In this document: in pieces, positions 1 to 4,795 of the stretch
Layout: every line of letters begins with the position of its first letter
How positions within the stretch are numbered: the stretch's first letter is position 1
Assembly (NCBI GenBank): GCA_012841735.1
Contig: DUUE01000160.1
Coordinates: 1-5,762, forward strand
DNA length: 5,762 nt
Source: Bacillota bacterium
GTDB taxonomy: Bacteria; Bacillota; Dethiobacteria; Dethiobacterales; Dethiobacteraceae
Direction: 5' to 3'
Position numbers and translations under genes: made by a program
Notes under the pieces: model-generated
Databases searched by the model: none
Seen by the model: only the letters and a program-made list of their open reading frames with translations
Told to the model about the DNA's origin: nothing

Positions 1-591
1 ATGGCCGTAATACATTTCCGAATTAAAGCGCCGCATGCGGCTGATTCCCTGATGTCCCAGTGAGCGCAGGACAGCTTCACATTCGGCGGCAAAAACAACT
101 TCTTCTTTACCGATTTCCAAAAGTTGCGGGATTTGACGGTAAAGTGTATCCACCTGCTGTGCCGCCAGGCGAAACTGTTCCAGCTCGTAAGCAGATTTTA
201 CCTGCCGTACTTCCCTGATGGCGGGTGCGGCATTCAGCAGTTCCGACTGCGGAAATACTTTTTGCAGCCGGAAAAAAATCTCCGCCGGCAAAACATCCAT
301 TTCCACGCCCAGGCGGCGCGGTGTGCCGCGAGCGGCAATTGCAGCGCCCATATCACTGAAACCGTTGATGGGAACAACGGGGATTCCCGCTTCCGCTTCC
401 GCCCGTGCGAGATTTTTCCGTACCAGGCCGAAACTTTCACCCGCAGCCGGCACATACACATACTGGCACTGCATGGTGCCGGAAAGGTAATACATGGACA
501 TATTTTGGGCGGCCAGCACACCGTCAAGCCCCAGTTGTCCCATTTTTTCCTGCAGCGCCGCCGCGCGCCGGGCAAGCTCCGACTTTTGCAT
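1..591 (-). CDS. M24-family Xaa-Pro aminopeptidase/creatinase-like protein, N-terminal part (runs off left edge)
   Basis: The minus frame is open from the ATG at 591-589 to the window edge, giving 197 residues. Residues about 10-120 look like a creatinase-type N-terminal domain: GLDGVLAAQNMSMYYLSGT at 21-39 matches the usual 'gldall...N..YLtG' pattern, and LGVEMDVLP at 94-102 is the usual strand. Residues 125-144 (IREVRQVKSAYELEQFRLAA) are the typical entry into the pita-bread catalytic domain. The end, RMRRFNSEMYYGH at 185-197, resembles a subfamily with an 'RFNxExxyGH' segment. Family members are metal-dependent cytoplasmic peptidases that remove an N-terminal residue before proline. The five metal ligands lie beyond the edge, so activity cannot be judged. 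The start is fixed because an ATG six bases upstream is followed directly by TAG, and a good AAAGGAGAG site precedes 591. It is divergent from the SBP genes. A creatinase or prolidase role is possible. Confidence 0.85.
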   Translation of the reverse strand, partial: MQKSELARRAAALQEKMGQLGLDGVLAAQNMSMYYLSGTMQCQYVYVPAAGESFGLVRKNLARAEAEAGIPVVPINGFSDMGAAIAARGTPRRLGVEMDVLPAEIFFRLQKVFPQSELLNAAPAIREVRQVKSAYELEQFRLAAQQVDTLYRQIPQLLEIGKEEVVFAAECEAVLRSLGHQGISRMRRFNSEMYYGH

Positions 592-597
592 CTACAT

Positions 598-606
598 CTC
601 TCCTTT
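598..606 (-). promoter_or_regulatory. Ribosome binding site of the M24 peptidase gene
   Basis: On the minus strand this reads AAAGGAGAG and ends six bases before the ATG at 591. Between them sits ATG-TAG (597-592), an in-frame start followed at once by a stop, so the ATG at 591 is the only sensible start in this frame. No convincing promoter for this gene was found further upstream on the minus strand. Confidence 0.8.
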
Positions 607-833
607 GGCCTAATTTACCTTCCCTGCCGCAGGCCGGGTTTTTCCCCTGTGCAGCCTCCGCCGCAGCCCGCCGGGCGGTATTTTTTCCGCCTTAAGCGTT
701 TGTGCGGATACATACTGATTTTACCACACCATCAGGGTTGAGACCAGCTTGACCGCCGCCGGAAAGGCACACCCGGCACAAACACTCCAAAAAATATGGA
801 CAAATTTTTTTTATTTTCCCACTTTTCATTCTT

Positions 834-862
834 TTCAAACTGTAAATAATGGGTTATATTAT
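834..862 (+). promoter_or_regulatory. Candidate sigma-A promoter for the upstream small RNA/leader
   Basis: TTCAAA (834-839) and TATTAT (857-862) are separated by 17 bases, a 4/6 and a 5/6 match to the -35 and -10 consensus. The surroundings are AT-rich. Transcription would begin near 868-869, just before a strong hairpin, and the next terminator lies about 100 nt downstream. The -35 match is only fair and the region is AT-rich, so chance is possible; the downstream hairpins and terminator are what make it credible. Confidence 0.45.
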
Positions 863-868
863 GAATAG

Positions 869-971
869 GAAAATTTTGTGCGGCCGGGCGGCCGGACAAT
901 TAGTTTAACTTCCATAATTCTATCAGCAGCCTAACTGCATTTGCCCCCTTGCGCAGGGGGCGCTTTTTTTT
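869..971 (+). ncRNA. Candidate ~103-nt structured small RNA or terminated leader RNA
   Basis: Three hairpins lie in tandem between a promoter candidate and a U8 tail. The first (876-899) pairs TTGT with ACAA and CGGCC (881-885) with GGCCG (890-894) around a GGGC loop, with a single G-G mismatch between the two helices. The second (926-938) pairs GCAG with CTGC around CCTAA. The third is the terminator (943-961). Between 900 and 925 the RNA is AU-rich and could be single-stranded. No plus-strand gene lies upstream, so the terminator has no protein gene to serve. It does not show the SRP RNA core motif, tmRNA features, 6S RNA size or a riboswitch core known to me. It could instead be an attenuator leader that reads through into the SBP unit under some condition. 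The function is unknown. Confidence 0.45.
943..971 (+). terminator. Intrinsic terminator without an upstream plus-strand gene
   Basis: GCCCCC (943-948) pairs with GGGGGC (956-961) around a TTGCGCA loop, followed by GC and eight T residues (964-971). The shape is classic for a rho-independent terminator on the plus strand. It lies about 60 bp before the -35 box of the first SBP promoter, so it would also insulate that promoter from upstream transcription. Confidence 0.8.
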
Positions 972-1033
972 CAGCCGCAAGTCTTTCCTTACGCTGTCAA
1001 TTGTGCATGCCGCAAGTATTAGAATATTTAGAC

Positions 1034-1062
1034 TTGTCAACTGATTGGCGGCAGGATATAAT
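1034..1062 (+). promoter_or_regulatory. Sigma-A-type promoter of the first SBP gene
   Basis: TTGTCA (1034-1039) and a perfect TATAAT (1057-1062) are separated by 17 bases. Transcription should start near 1069, giving an untranslated leader of about 189 nt before the start codon at 1258. The matching promoter of the second SBP gene sits at exactly the same distance from its start codon, which supports both calls. Confidence 0.85.
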
Positions 1063-1068
1063 AGATTT

Positions 1069-1257
1069 TAGAATTGAACGACTATTGTGACAGAGCACGC
1101 AGACTACTTGGGGGAGGGATGCTTCAGGACAGGCAGTATTTTTTCAGTAGTTGTCGTTTTTGGGGGTCACCACCGGACTTTTACGGATTACAGTTTAGAA
1201 ACAGCACCTCCCGCCGTACGGGACGCAGCTCGAGATAAACATAAAGGAGGATATGGA
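1069..1257 (+). promoter_or_regulatory. Long 5' leader of the first SBP gene, possible cis-regulatory RNA
   Basis: The leader is about 189 nt. It contains GGGGAGGGATGCTT at 1111-1124 and a second G-run, GTTTTTGGGGGT, at 1156-1167; both have counterparts in the leader of the second SBP gene at similar spacing. GGGAGG (1112-1117) can pair with CCTCCC (1207-1212), closing a domain of about 100 nt that ends about 30 nt before the ribosome site. A small hairpin CCCG/CGGG lies at 1210-1222 and competes with that helix. There is no U-tailed terminator inside, so any control would act on translation or RNA stability. I cannot match it to a known riboswitch or T-box core. Confidence 0.45.
1243..1250 (+). 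promoter_or_regulatory. Ribosome binding site that fixes the start of the first SBP gene
   Basis: AAAGGAGG ends seven bases before the ATG at 1258. The reading frame stays open upstream to a GTG at 1087, but that GTG has no ribosome site and would put 57 residues in front of a complete lipoprotein signal peptide. The start at 1258 is therefore preferred. Confidence 0.9.
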
Positions 1258-2856
1258 ATGACATTCCCATCCCTGCGCAAGTTAGGCTGCTTGCTATTAG
1301 TTCTGTTGTTGGTTTTTGCAGTAGGCTGCTCAGGCAAAAATGCCGACCCCGGCAACAATAACAACAATAACAATAACAATAATACCGCGGATCCGGGGAC
1401 TGAACCGACAGGCCCTGTGTACGGCGGTGACTTTAAATGCATTCAGGCCGGCGGGCCCACCGTGTTGGGCTGGATGCCAGAATTCGGCACTTCCGACTAT
1501 TCCTTTTCCATGATTGCAGCAGAACCGTTGCTGGCCGTTTCTTCCGACAGGACACTGGAAGGAGTGCTGGCTGAGAATTTTGAAGAAGACCCCGAAAACA
1601 TGACTATCACTTTCTACCTGCGTAAAGGCGTCAAATTCCACGACGGTTCCGACTTTAATGCAGACGTGGTCCTCTGGAACTTTGATATCGGCAGCAGATA
1701 CAGCCCCTTCCAGAGCAGTGACGTCAAGGAAGTGGTAAAGCTTGATGATTATACCGTTCAGATGGTACTCAACAAATGGAGCAACCAGCTGCTGGAAAAC
1801 ATCGGCATCACACTGATGTTCTCCAAAAAATCTTTTGATGACAACGGGGGCGAAGAAGGCGGCGGCATTGAATGGGCACGTTTCCATGTCGTGGGTACTG
1901 GTCCCTTCAAATTGAAGGAATTTAACCGTGACAACAATCTTGTTTTTGTCAAGAATGAAGATTACTGGGGCGAAGGTCCATATCTTGACAGCATAGAGTT
2001 TCTCTTCATCCCGGAAGCCACAACGGCATCCGCCATGATGGAGGCCGGTTCGGCGCATATGTGGAGCGGTGCACAGCCGCAGCACCAGAAAGAGCTGGAG
2101 GAAAAAGGCTTTGTCAGACAAACCGCCTGGGCGGGTATCCAATCCCTCCTGGTACCCAACACCGTGGATACTTCACCCCTGCAGGACAGGCGCGTACGTG
2201 AAGCCATTGAATATGCCATTGACAAGCAGGGCATTTGTGATGTTTTGGGCTACGGCTACCTGGAAACACTCAACACCATTGCACCCAAAGGCGACTGGGG
2301 CGGCGACAGGGAATTCCGCAGCTATGACCCGGAAAAAGCCAAGGCACTCCTGGCCGATGCCGGTTATGCCAACGGTTTCGAAGTGAGTCTCCTGGCCAAT
2401 GCCGCCAGCGGCGGCCGCAATGAAACCGCCGAAGCGCTGGTCGACATGCTGGGTAAGGTGGGAATTAAAGTAAACCTGGATATTGCCGATACCGCCCGCT
2501 ACTACAATGCGATGTTCGCCAACGGCTGGGAAGGCCTGATTCTGGGAATCGGCGGACAGGACGCTTCCTTCCTTACCTCTATCTCCCGCTGGTGGGGTCA
2601 TGAAGCTTTCGTTTACCCGAGTTGGGCCAAAACGGAAAAACTGCTGCAGCTGTCCCAGGAAGCAATGCTGAAACCCACCCGCGAAGAACAGAAAGCGGCC
2701 ACGGAGGAAATTGTCTATCATATCGCCGAAGAAGCTCTTGTCATCCCGCTGACAAACTCCAAGACAGCCTTCATGCGTGTTCCCGGGCTGCATACCGATT
2801 ATCTGGAACAGGGGATGACCCGTTGGAGAGTAAACGTAATGTGGCTGGAGAAGTAA
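1258..2856 (+). CDS. Family-5 extracytoplasmic solute-binding lipoprotein (peptide/nickel/opine ABC type), copy 1
   Basis: 532 residues, the usual family size. Residues 1-24 form a lipoprotein signal peptide: R7 and K8, a Leu/Val-rich core, and lipobox A21-V-G-C24, so the protein should be lipid-anchored outside the membrane. A low-complexity linker follows, with ten Asn at 33-42. The SBP_bac_5 domain runs from about 55 to the end: AENFEEDPENMTITFYLRKGVKFHDG ends at 130 and is the family signature, VGTGPFKL starts at 212, RVREAIEYAIDKQ at 312, and YDPEKAKALLADAGY lies further on. Such proteins capture oligopeptides, dipeptides, nickel or opines and deliver them to an ABC permease; none is encoded here, so partner and ligand are unknown. 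The gene is monocistronic, with its own promoter and terminator. Its paralogue lies directly downstream. The family call is firm, the substrate is open. Confidence 0.92.
   Translation: MTFPSLRKLGCLLLVLLLVFAVGCSGKNADPGNNNNNNNNNNTADPGTEPTGPVYGGDFKCIQAGGPTVLGWMPEFGTSDYSFSMIAAEPLLAVSSDRTLEGVLAENFEEDPENMTITFYLRKGVKFHDGSDFNADVVLWNFDIGSRYSPFQSSDVKEVVKLDDYTVQMVLNKWSNQLLENIGITLMFSKKSFDDNGGEEGGGIEWARFHVVGTGPFKLKEFNRDNNLVFVKNEDYWGEGPYLDSIEFLFIPEATTASAMMEAGSAHMWSGAQPQHQKELEEKGFVRQTAWAGIQSLLVPNTVDTSPLQDRRVREAIEYAIDKQGICDVLGYGYLETLNTIAPKGDWGGDREFRSYDPEKAKALLADAGYANGFEVSLLANAASGGRNETAEALVDMLGKVGIKVNLDIADTARYYNAMFANGWEGLILGIGGQDASFLTSISRWWGHEAFVYPSWAKTEKLLQLSQEAMLKPTREEQKAATEEIVYHIAEEALVIPLTNSKTAFMRVPGLHTDYLEQGMTRWRVNVMWLEK
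1354..1383 (+). repeat. Ten-codon AAC/AAT tract encoding poly-Asn linker
   Basis: Ten consecutive Asn codons (a mix of AAC and AAT) encode residues 33-42, just after the lipidated Cys24 and before the folded domain. It is a trinucleotide-repeat-like tract that could change length by slippage without shifting the frame. The paralogue has no Asn run at this place, so the tract arose or was lost after the duplication. Its likely role is a flexible tether. Confidence 0.85.
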
Positions 2857-2869
2857 TAAAAATAAGAAT

Positions 2870-2894
2870 AAAGCACGCCGCAGGGCGTGCTTTT
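2870..2894 (+). terminator. Intrinsic terminator of the first SBP gene
   Basis: GCACGCC (2873-2879) pairs with GGCGTGC (2884-2890) around a GCAG tetraloop, extended by AAA/TTT and followed by a T-run. It begins 13 bases after the stop codon and separates this unit from the promoter of the second SBP gene, so the two genes are not one operon by default. Confidence 0.92.
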
Positions 2895-2931
2895 ACTTTT
2901 CTCCTCTTTCCAATCTTTTTAACTTTTCTCC

Positions 2932-2960
2932 TTGCCAAGGATAGTTTCCCAATATATAAT
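2932..2960 (+). promoter_or_regulatory. Sigma-A-type promoter of the second SBP gene
   Basis: TTGCCA (2932-2937) and a perfect TATAAT (2955-2960) are separated by 17 bases. The predicted start site near 2967 gives a leader of about 189 nt, the same as for the first SBP gene. The promoter lies about 40 bp after the first gene's terminator. Confidence 0.85.
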
Positions 2961-2966
2961 ATATTC

Positions 2967-3155
2967 AGAATTTACCCTATCTTCTGCATATTCTACCCAC
3001 AGGGGAGGATGCTTACAGAAAGGACTGTGGCCGTTCCTGCAACAGTTGTTTTGGGAGGGGTGTCAACTACTGGTCCCAGATAATAGTGCCCCACTTATTC
3101 CTGCAGTAATTACCCCTGTTCACCTGCTTAGTTTAATGAATAAGGAGGCAAAGAG
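2967..3155 (+). promoter_or_regulatory. Long 5' leader of the second SBP gene, possible cis-regulatory RNA
   Basis: The leader is about 189 nt and shares patches with the first SBP leader: GGGGAGGATGCTT at 3002-3014, and GTTTTGGGAGGGGTGTCA at 3048-3065 lying 39 nt after the ATG of the first patch (37 nt in copy 1). ACAGGGG (2999-3005) is fully complementary to CCCCTGT (3113-3119), closing a domain that ends about 23 nt before the ribosome site. A local hairpin AGTTG (3044-3048)/CAACT (3064-3068) displays the second G-run in its loop. The rest has diverged strongly from copy 1. No terminator is seen inside the leader. Confidence 0.45.
3142..3148 (+). promoter_or_regulatory. Ribosome binding site of the second SBP gene
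   Basis: AAGGAGG ends seven bases before the ATG at 3156, the same spacing as in the first SBP unit. It supports the start that gives a complete lipoprotein signal peptide. Confidence 0.9.
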
Positions 3156-4757
3156 ATGACATTAAAACTGCTGAAGAAGGTTGGCTGCATCGTTTTCATT
3201 CTGTTATTGGTGCTTGCTGTGGGCTGCGGCAAAAATAATGAGCCCGGACCGGGCCCGGTACAGCAGGAGCCGCAAAACGAAGAACCGCAGAATGAAGAGC
3301 CTGCAGGCCCTGTCTCCGGCGGTATTTTGCGTGTGCTGATGCCCTCGGGGCCCGTGGTACTCGGATGGTCGCCGGAATTTGCTCCCAGTGACTATGCCTT
3401 CGCCATGGTAGGCGTCGAACCGCTGCTGGCCGTTTCTTCCGACCGGGGGCTGGAAGGCGTACTGGCCGAGAACTTCGACGAAGATCCGGAGAATATGACA
3501 ATTACTTATTACCTCCGCAAAGGGGTAAAATTCCATGACGGCTCCGATTTCAATGCCGACGTGGTCCTGTGGAACAATGAAATGGGACAAAAATACAGCC
3601 AGCTGCAAGGCGATGATGTCCGGGAAGTGGTAAAGGTTGACGATTACACCGTCCGCTACGAACTGAACAGGTGGACGAACCAGCTGCTTGAAGGCCTCGG
3701 CATTTCGCTCATGTTCTCCAAGCATTCTTTTGAGCAAAACGGAGGGGAAGAAGGCGGCGGTATTGAGTGGGCGCGTTTTCATCCCGTCGGTACCGGCCCC
3801 TTTAAACTGAAAGAATTCAACAGGGACAACAACCTGATCTGGGAAAAGAATGAAAACTACTGGGGAGAAGGCCCTTACCTGGACGGGATTGAAATCAGAT
3901 TTGTGCCCGATGCCGGAACAGCCCAGGCCATGATGGAAGCCGGGGATGCGGATATGTGGTCGGGTGCCGTTCCCGCCCAAAACCAGAAAGAACTTGAAGA
4001 AAAAGGTTTTGTCCGGCAATCCGCCTGGGCCGGTATTCAGTCCGTTCTGGTGCCCAATACAGTAGACACCAGCACTCCCCTGGCCGATTTAAGAGTCCGT
4101 GAAGCCATTGAATACGCCATTAACAAGCAGGGGATCTGCGATGTCCTGGGGTATGGATATCTTGAACCGCTGAACACTGTTGCGCCTCCGGGAGACTGGG
4201 GCGGCGACAAAGTTTTCCGCCCATATGACCCGGACAAAGCAAAACAACTGTTAGCCGAAGCCGGTTATCCCAACGGCTTTGAAACGACCCTGGTGGCCAG
4301 CGCGTCCAGCGGCGGCCGCAATGAAGTTGCCGAGGCGCTGGTTGGCATGCTGGGTGAGGTGGGTATTAAAGTTAACCTGGATATTGCCGATACGGGCCGC
4401 TTTACCGGCATGATGTTCGGCAACGGCTGGGATGGTTTAATGCTTGGCTTCTCCGGGCAGGATACCACTTACCTGACCTCAACCACCCGCTGGTGGGGAC
4501 ACAATGCTTTTGTTTACCCGAGCATGTATAAGTCCGAGGAATTCCTCGAAATGTGCCGGGAATCTGTCTTAAAAACAACACGTGAAGAACAGAAAGCCAT
4601 TACGGAACAAATAGTTTATTATATGGCTGAAAATGTCATGGTAATCCCCCTGACAAACTCCAAAACAGGTTTCATCCGCACACCCAAGGTGCATACAGAC
4701 TACCTGGACCAGGGGATGACCCGCTGGAGAACAAACCTGATCTGGCTGGAAAAATAA
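3156..4757 (+). CDS. Family-5 extracytoplasmic solute-binding lipoprotein (peptide/nickel/opine ABC type), copy 2
   Basis: 533 residues. The signal peptide has K4, K7 and K8, a hydrophobic core and lipobox A21-V-G-C24, identical in position to copy 1. The linker differs: Pro/Gly, then EPQNE twice at 38-47. The SBP_bac_5 domain starts near 52, with RKGVKFHDG at 121-129, VGTGPFKL from 211, RVREAIEYAINKQG and YDPDKAKQLLAEAGY. By eye about 70% of mature residues match copy 1, including long blocks such as NGGEEGGGIEWARFH and WWGH.AFVYPS. Differences cluster in the first 25 residues of the domain, in the GISLMFSKHSFEQ region and near WWGHNAFVYPSMYKSEE, which could tune ligand choice. No permease or ATPase lies beside it. 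It is monocistronic, and the next gene is convergent. Peptide, nickel or another ligand cannot be told apart from sequence alone. Confidence 0.92.
   Translation: MTLKLLKKVGCIVFILLLVLAVGCGKNNEPGPGPVQQEPQNEEPQNEEPAGPVSGGILRVLMPSGPVVLGWSPEFAPSDYAFAMVGVEPLLAVSSDRGLEGVLAENFDEDPENMTITYYLRKGVKFHDGSDFNADVVLWNNEMGQKYSQLQGDDVREVVKVDDYTVRYELNRWTNQLLEGLGISLMFSKHSFEQNGGEEGGGIEWARFHPVGTGPFKLKEFNRDNNLIWEKNENYWGEGPYLDGIEIRFVPDAGTAQAMMEAGDADMWSGAVPAQNQKELEEKGFVRQSAWAGIQSVLVPNTVDTSTPLADLRVREAIEYAINKQGICDVLGYGYLEPLNTVAPPGDWGGDKVFRPYDPDKAKQLLAEAGYPNGFETTLVASASSGGRNEVAEALVGMLGEVGIKVNLDIADTGRFTGMMFGNGWDGLMLGFSGQDTTYLTSTTRWWGHNAFVYPSMYKSEEFLEMCRESVLKTTREEQKAITEQIVYYMAENVMVIPLTNSKTGFIRTPKVHTDYLDQGMTRWRTNLIWLEK
3267..3302 (+). 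repeat. EPQNE pentapeptide repeat in the linker of copy 2
   Basis: Residues 38-42 and 43-47 are both EPQNE, followed by EP at 48-49. The acidic, proline-containing linker lies between Cys24 and the folded domain and replaces the poly-Asn linker of copy 1. Codons of the two repeats differ at several third positions, so the repeat is not very recent. Confidence 0.8.
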
Positions 4758-4764
4758 AAAAGTA

Positions 4765-4795
4765 AAGCACGCCCGCGGGCGTGCTTCTTTTTTTT
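4765..4795. terminator. Bidirectional intrinsic terminator between convergent genes
   Basis: A perfect palindrome with 11-bp arms (4765-4786, arm AAGCACGCCCG) is followed on the plus strand by C and eight T residues, terminating the second SBP gene. On the minus strand the same hairpin is followed by a T-rich run (complement of 4747-4763), so it can also terminate the symporter-like gene. The stop codon of the minus-strand gene (4796-4794) lies inside the plus-strand T-tract. Confidence 0.9.

Larger units (their letters stand above)
592..1257. other. Divergent intergenic region, about 670 bp without a protein gene
   Basis: This region separates the minus-strand peptidase gene from the first plus-strand binding-protein gene. 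From left to right it holds: the peptidase ribosome site; a GC-rich stretch (about 630-700) with an inverted repeat GGCGG/CCGCC at 674-678 and 687-691 around a T-rich loop; an AT-rich stretch (about 780-870) with a plus-strand promoter candidate; a structured RNA candidate ending in an intrinsic terminator (869-971); a sigma-A-type promoter (1034-1062); and the long SBP leader. Open frames crossing 124-741 on the plus strand are shadows of the peptidase gene or its GC-rich upstream flank. Confidence 0.75.
1034..4795 (+). repeat. Tandem duplication of a complete solute-binding-protein transcription unit
   Basis: Copy 1 spans about 1034-2894 and copy 2 about 2932-4795, so the copies are about 1.86 kb each with a 1,898-bp register. 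Each has a -35/-10 pair with a 17-bp spacer, a start codon exactly 224 nt after the first base of the -35 box, an AAGGAGG at the same distance from the start, a 532- or 533-codon lipoprotein gene, and a terminator with the stem core AAGCACGCC/GGCGTGCTT. The proteins are strongly conserved, the leaders only in patches, and the signal-to-domain linkers not at all. This is an old duplication rather than a recent one. No transposase, terminal repeat or target-site duplication is visible. Confidence 0.85.

Noticed and set aside
666..686. Terminator-like GC hairpin followed by TATTTTTT on the plus strand
   Set aside because: The best stem is only four base pairs with a three-base loop, and no plus-strand transcript is expected to reach it. 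The alternative inverted repeat GGCGG/CCGCC (674-691) is short and could be chance in GC-rich DNA.
124..741. Long plus-strand open frame opposite the peptidase gene and its upstream flank
   Set aside because: Its product is rich in Arg, His and Pro with no recognisable domain, it has no ribosome site, and it is antisense to a clear M24 gene. It is a GC-driven shadow frame.
861..908. Fifteen-codon frame MNRKILCGRAAGQLV inside the RNA candidate
   Set aside because: It starts within the proposed -10 box, before the predicted transcription start, and has no ribosome site.
943..1166. Pairing between the C5 run of the small RNA and the G-runs of the SBP leader, as trans-regulation
   Set aside because: The C-run forms one arm of the RNA's own terminator stem, and a match of five G-C pairs is easy to find by chance. 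There is no supporting extended complementarity.
1087..1257. In-frame extension of the first SBP from a GTG at 1087 (57 extra residues)
   Set aside because: There is no ribosome site at the GTG, the extension would bury a complete lipoprotein signal peptide, and a strong AAAGGAGG sits seven bases before the ATG at 1258. The extension overlaps the shared leader, which behaves as untranslated sequence in copy 2.
1034..1257. Known riboswitch or T-box in the SBP leader
   Set aside because: I looked for the core motifs of TPP, SAM, glycine, cobalamin, NiCo, guanidine-I and T-box elements by eye and found no convincing match. A covariance-model search would be decisive.
1330..2142. Long minus-strand open frames under the SBP genes (also 2173-2793 and 3204-4019)
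   Set aside because: They lie antisense to well-supported binding-protein genes, occur at equivalent places in both paralogues because the codon pattern is shared, and encode no recognisable domain.
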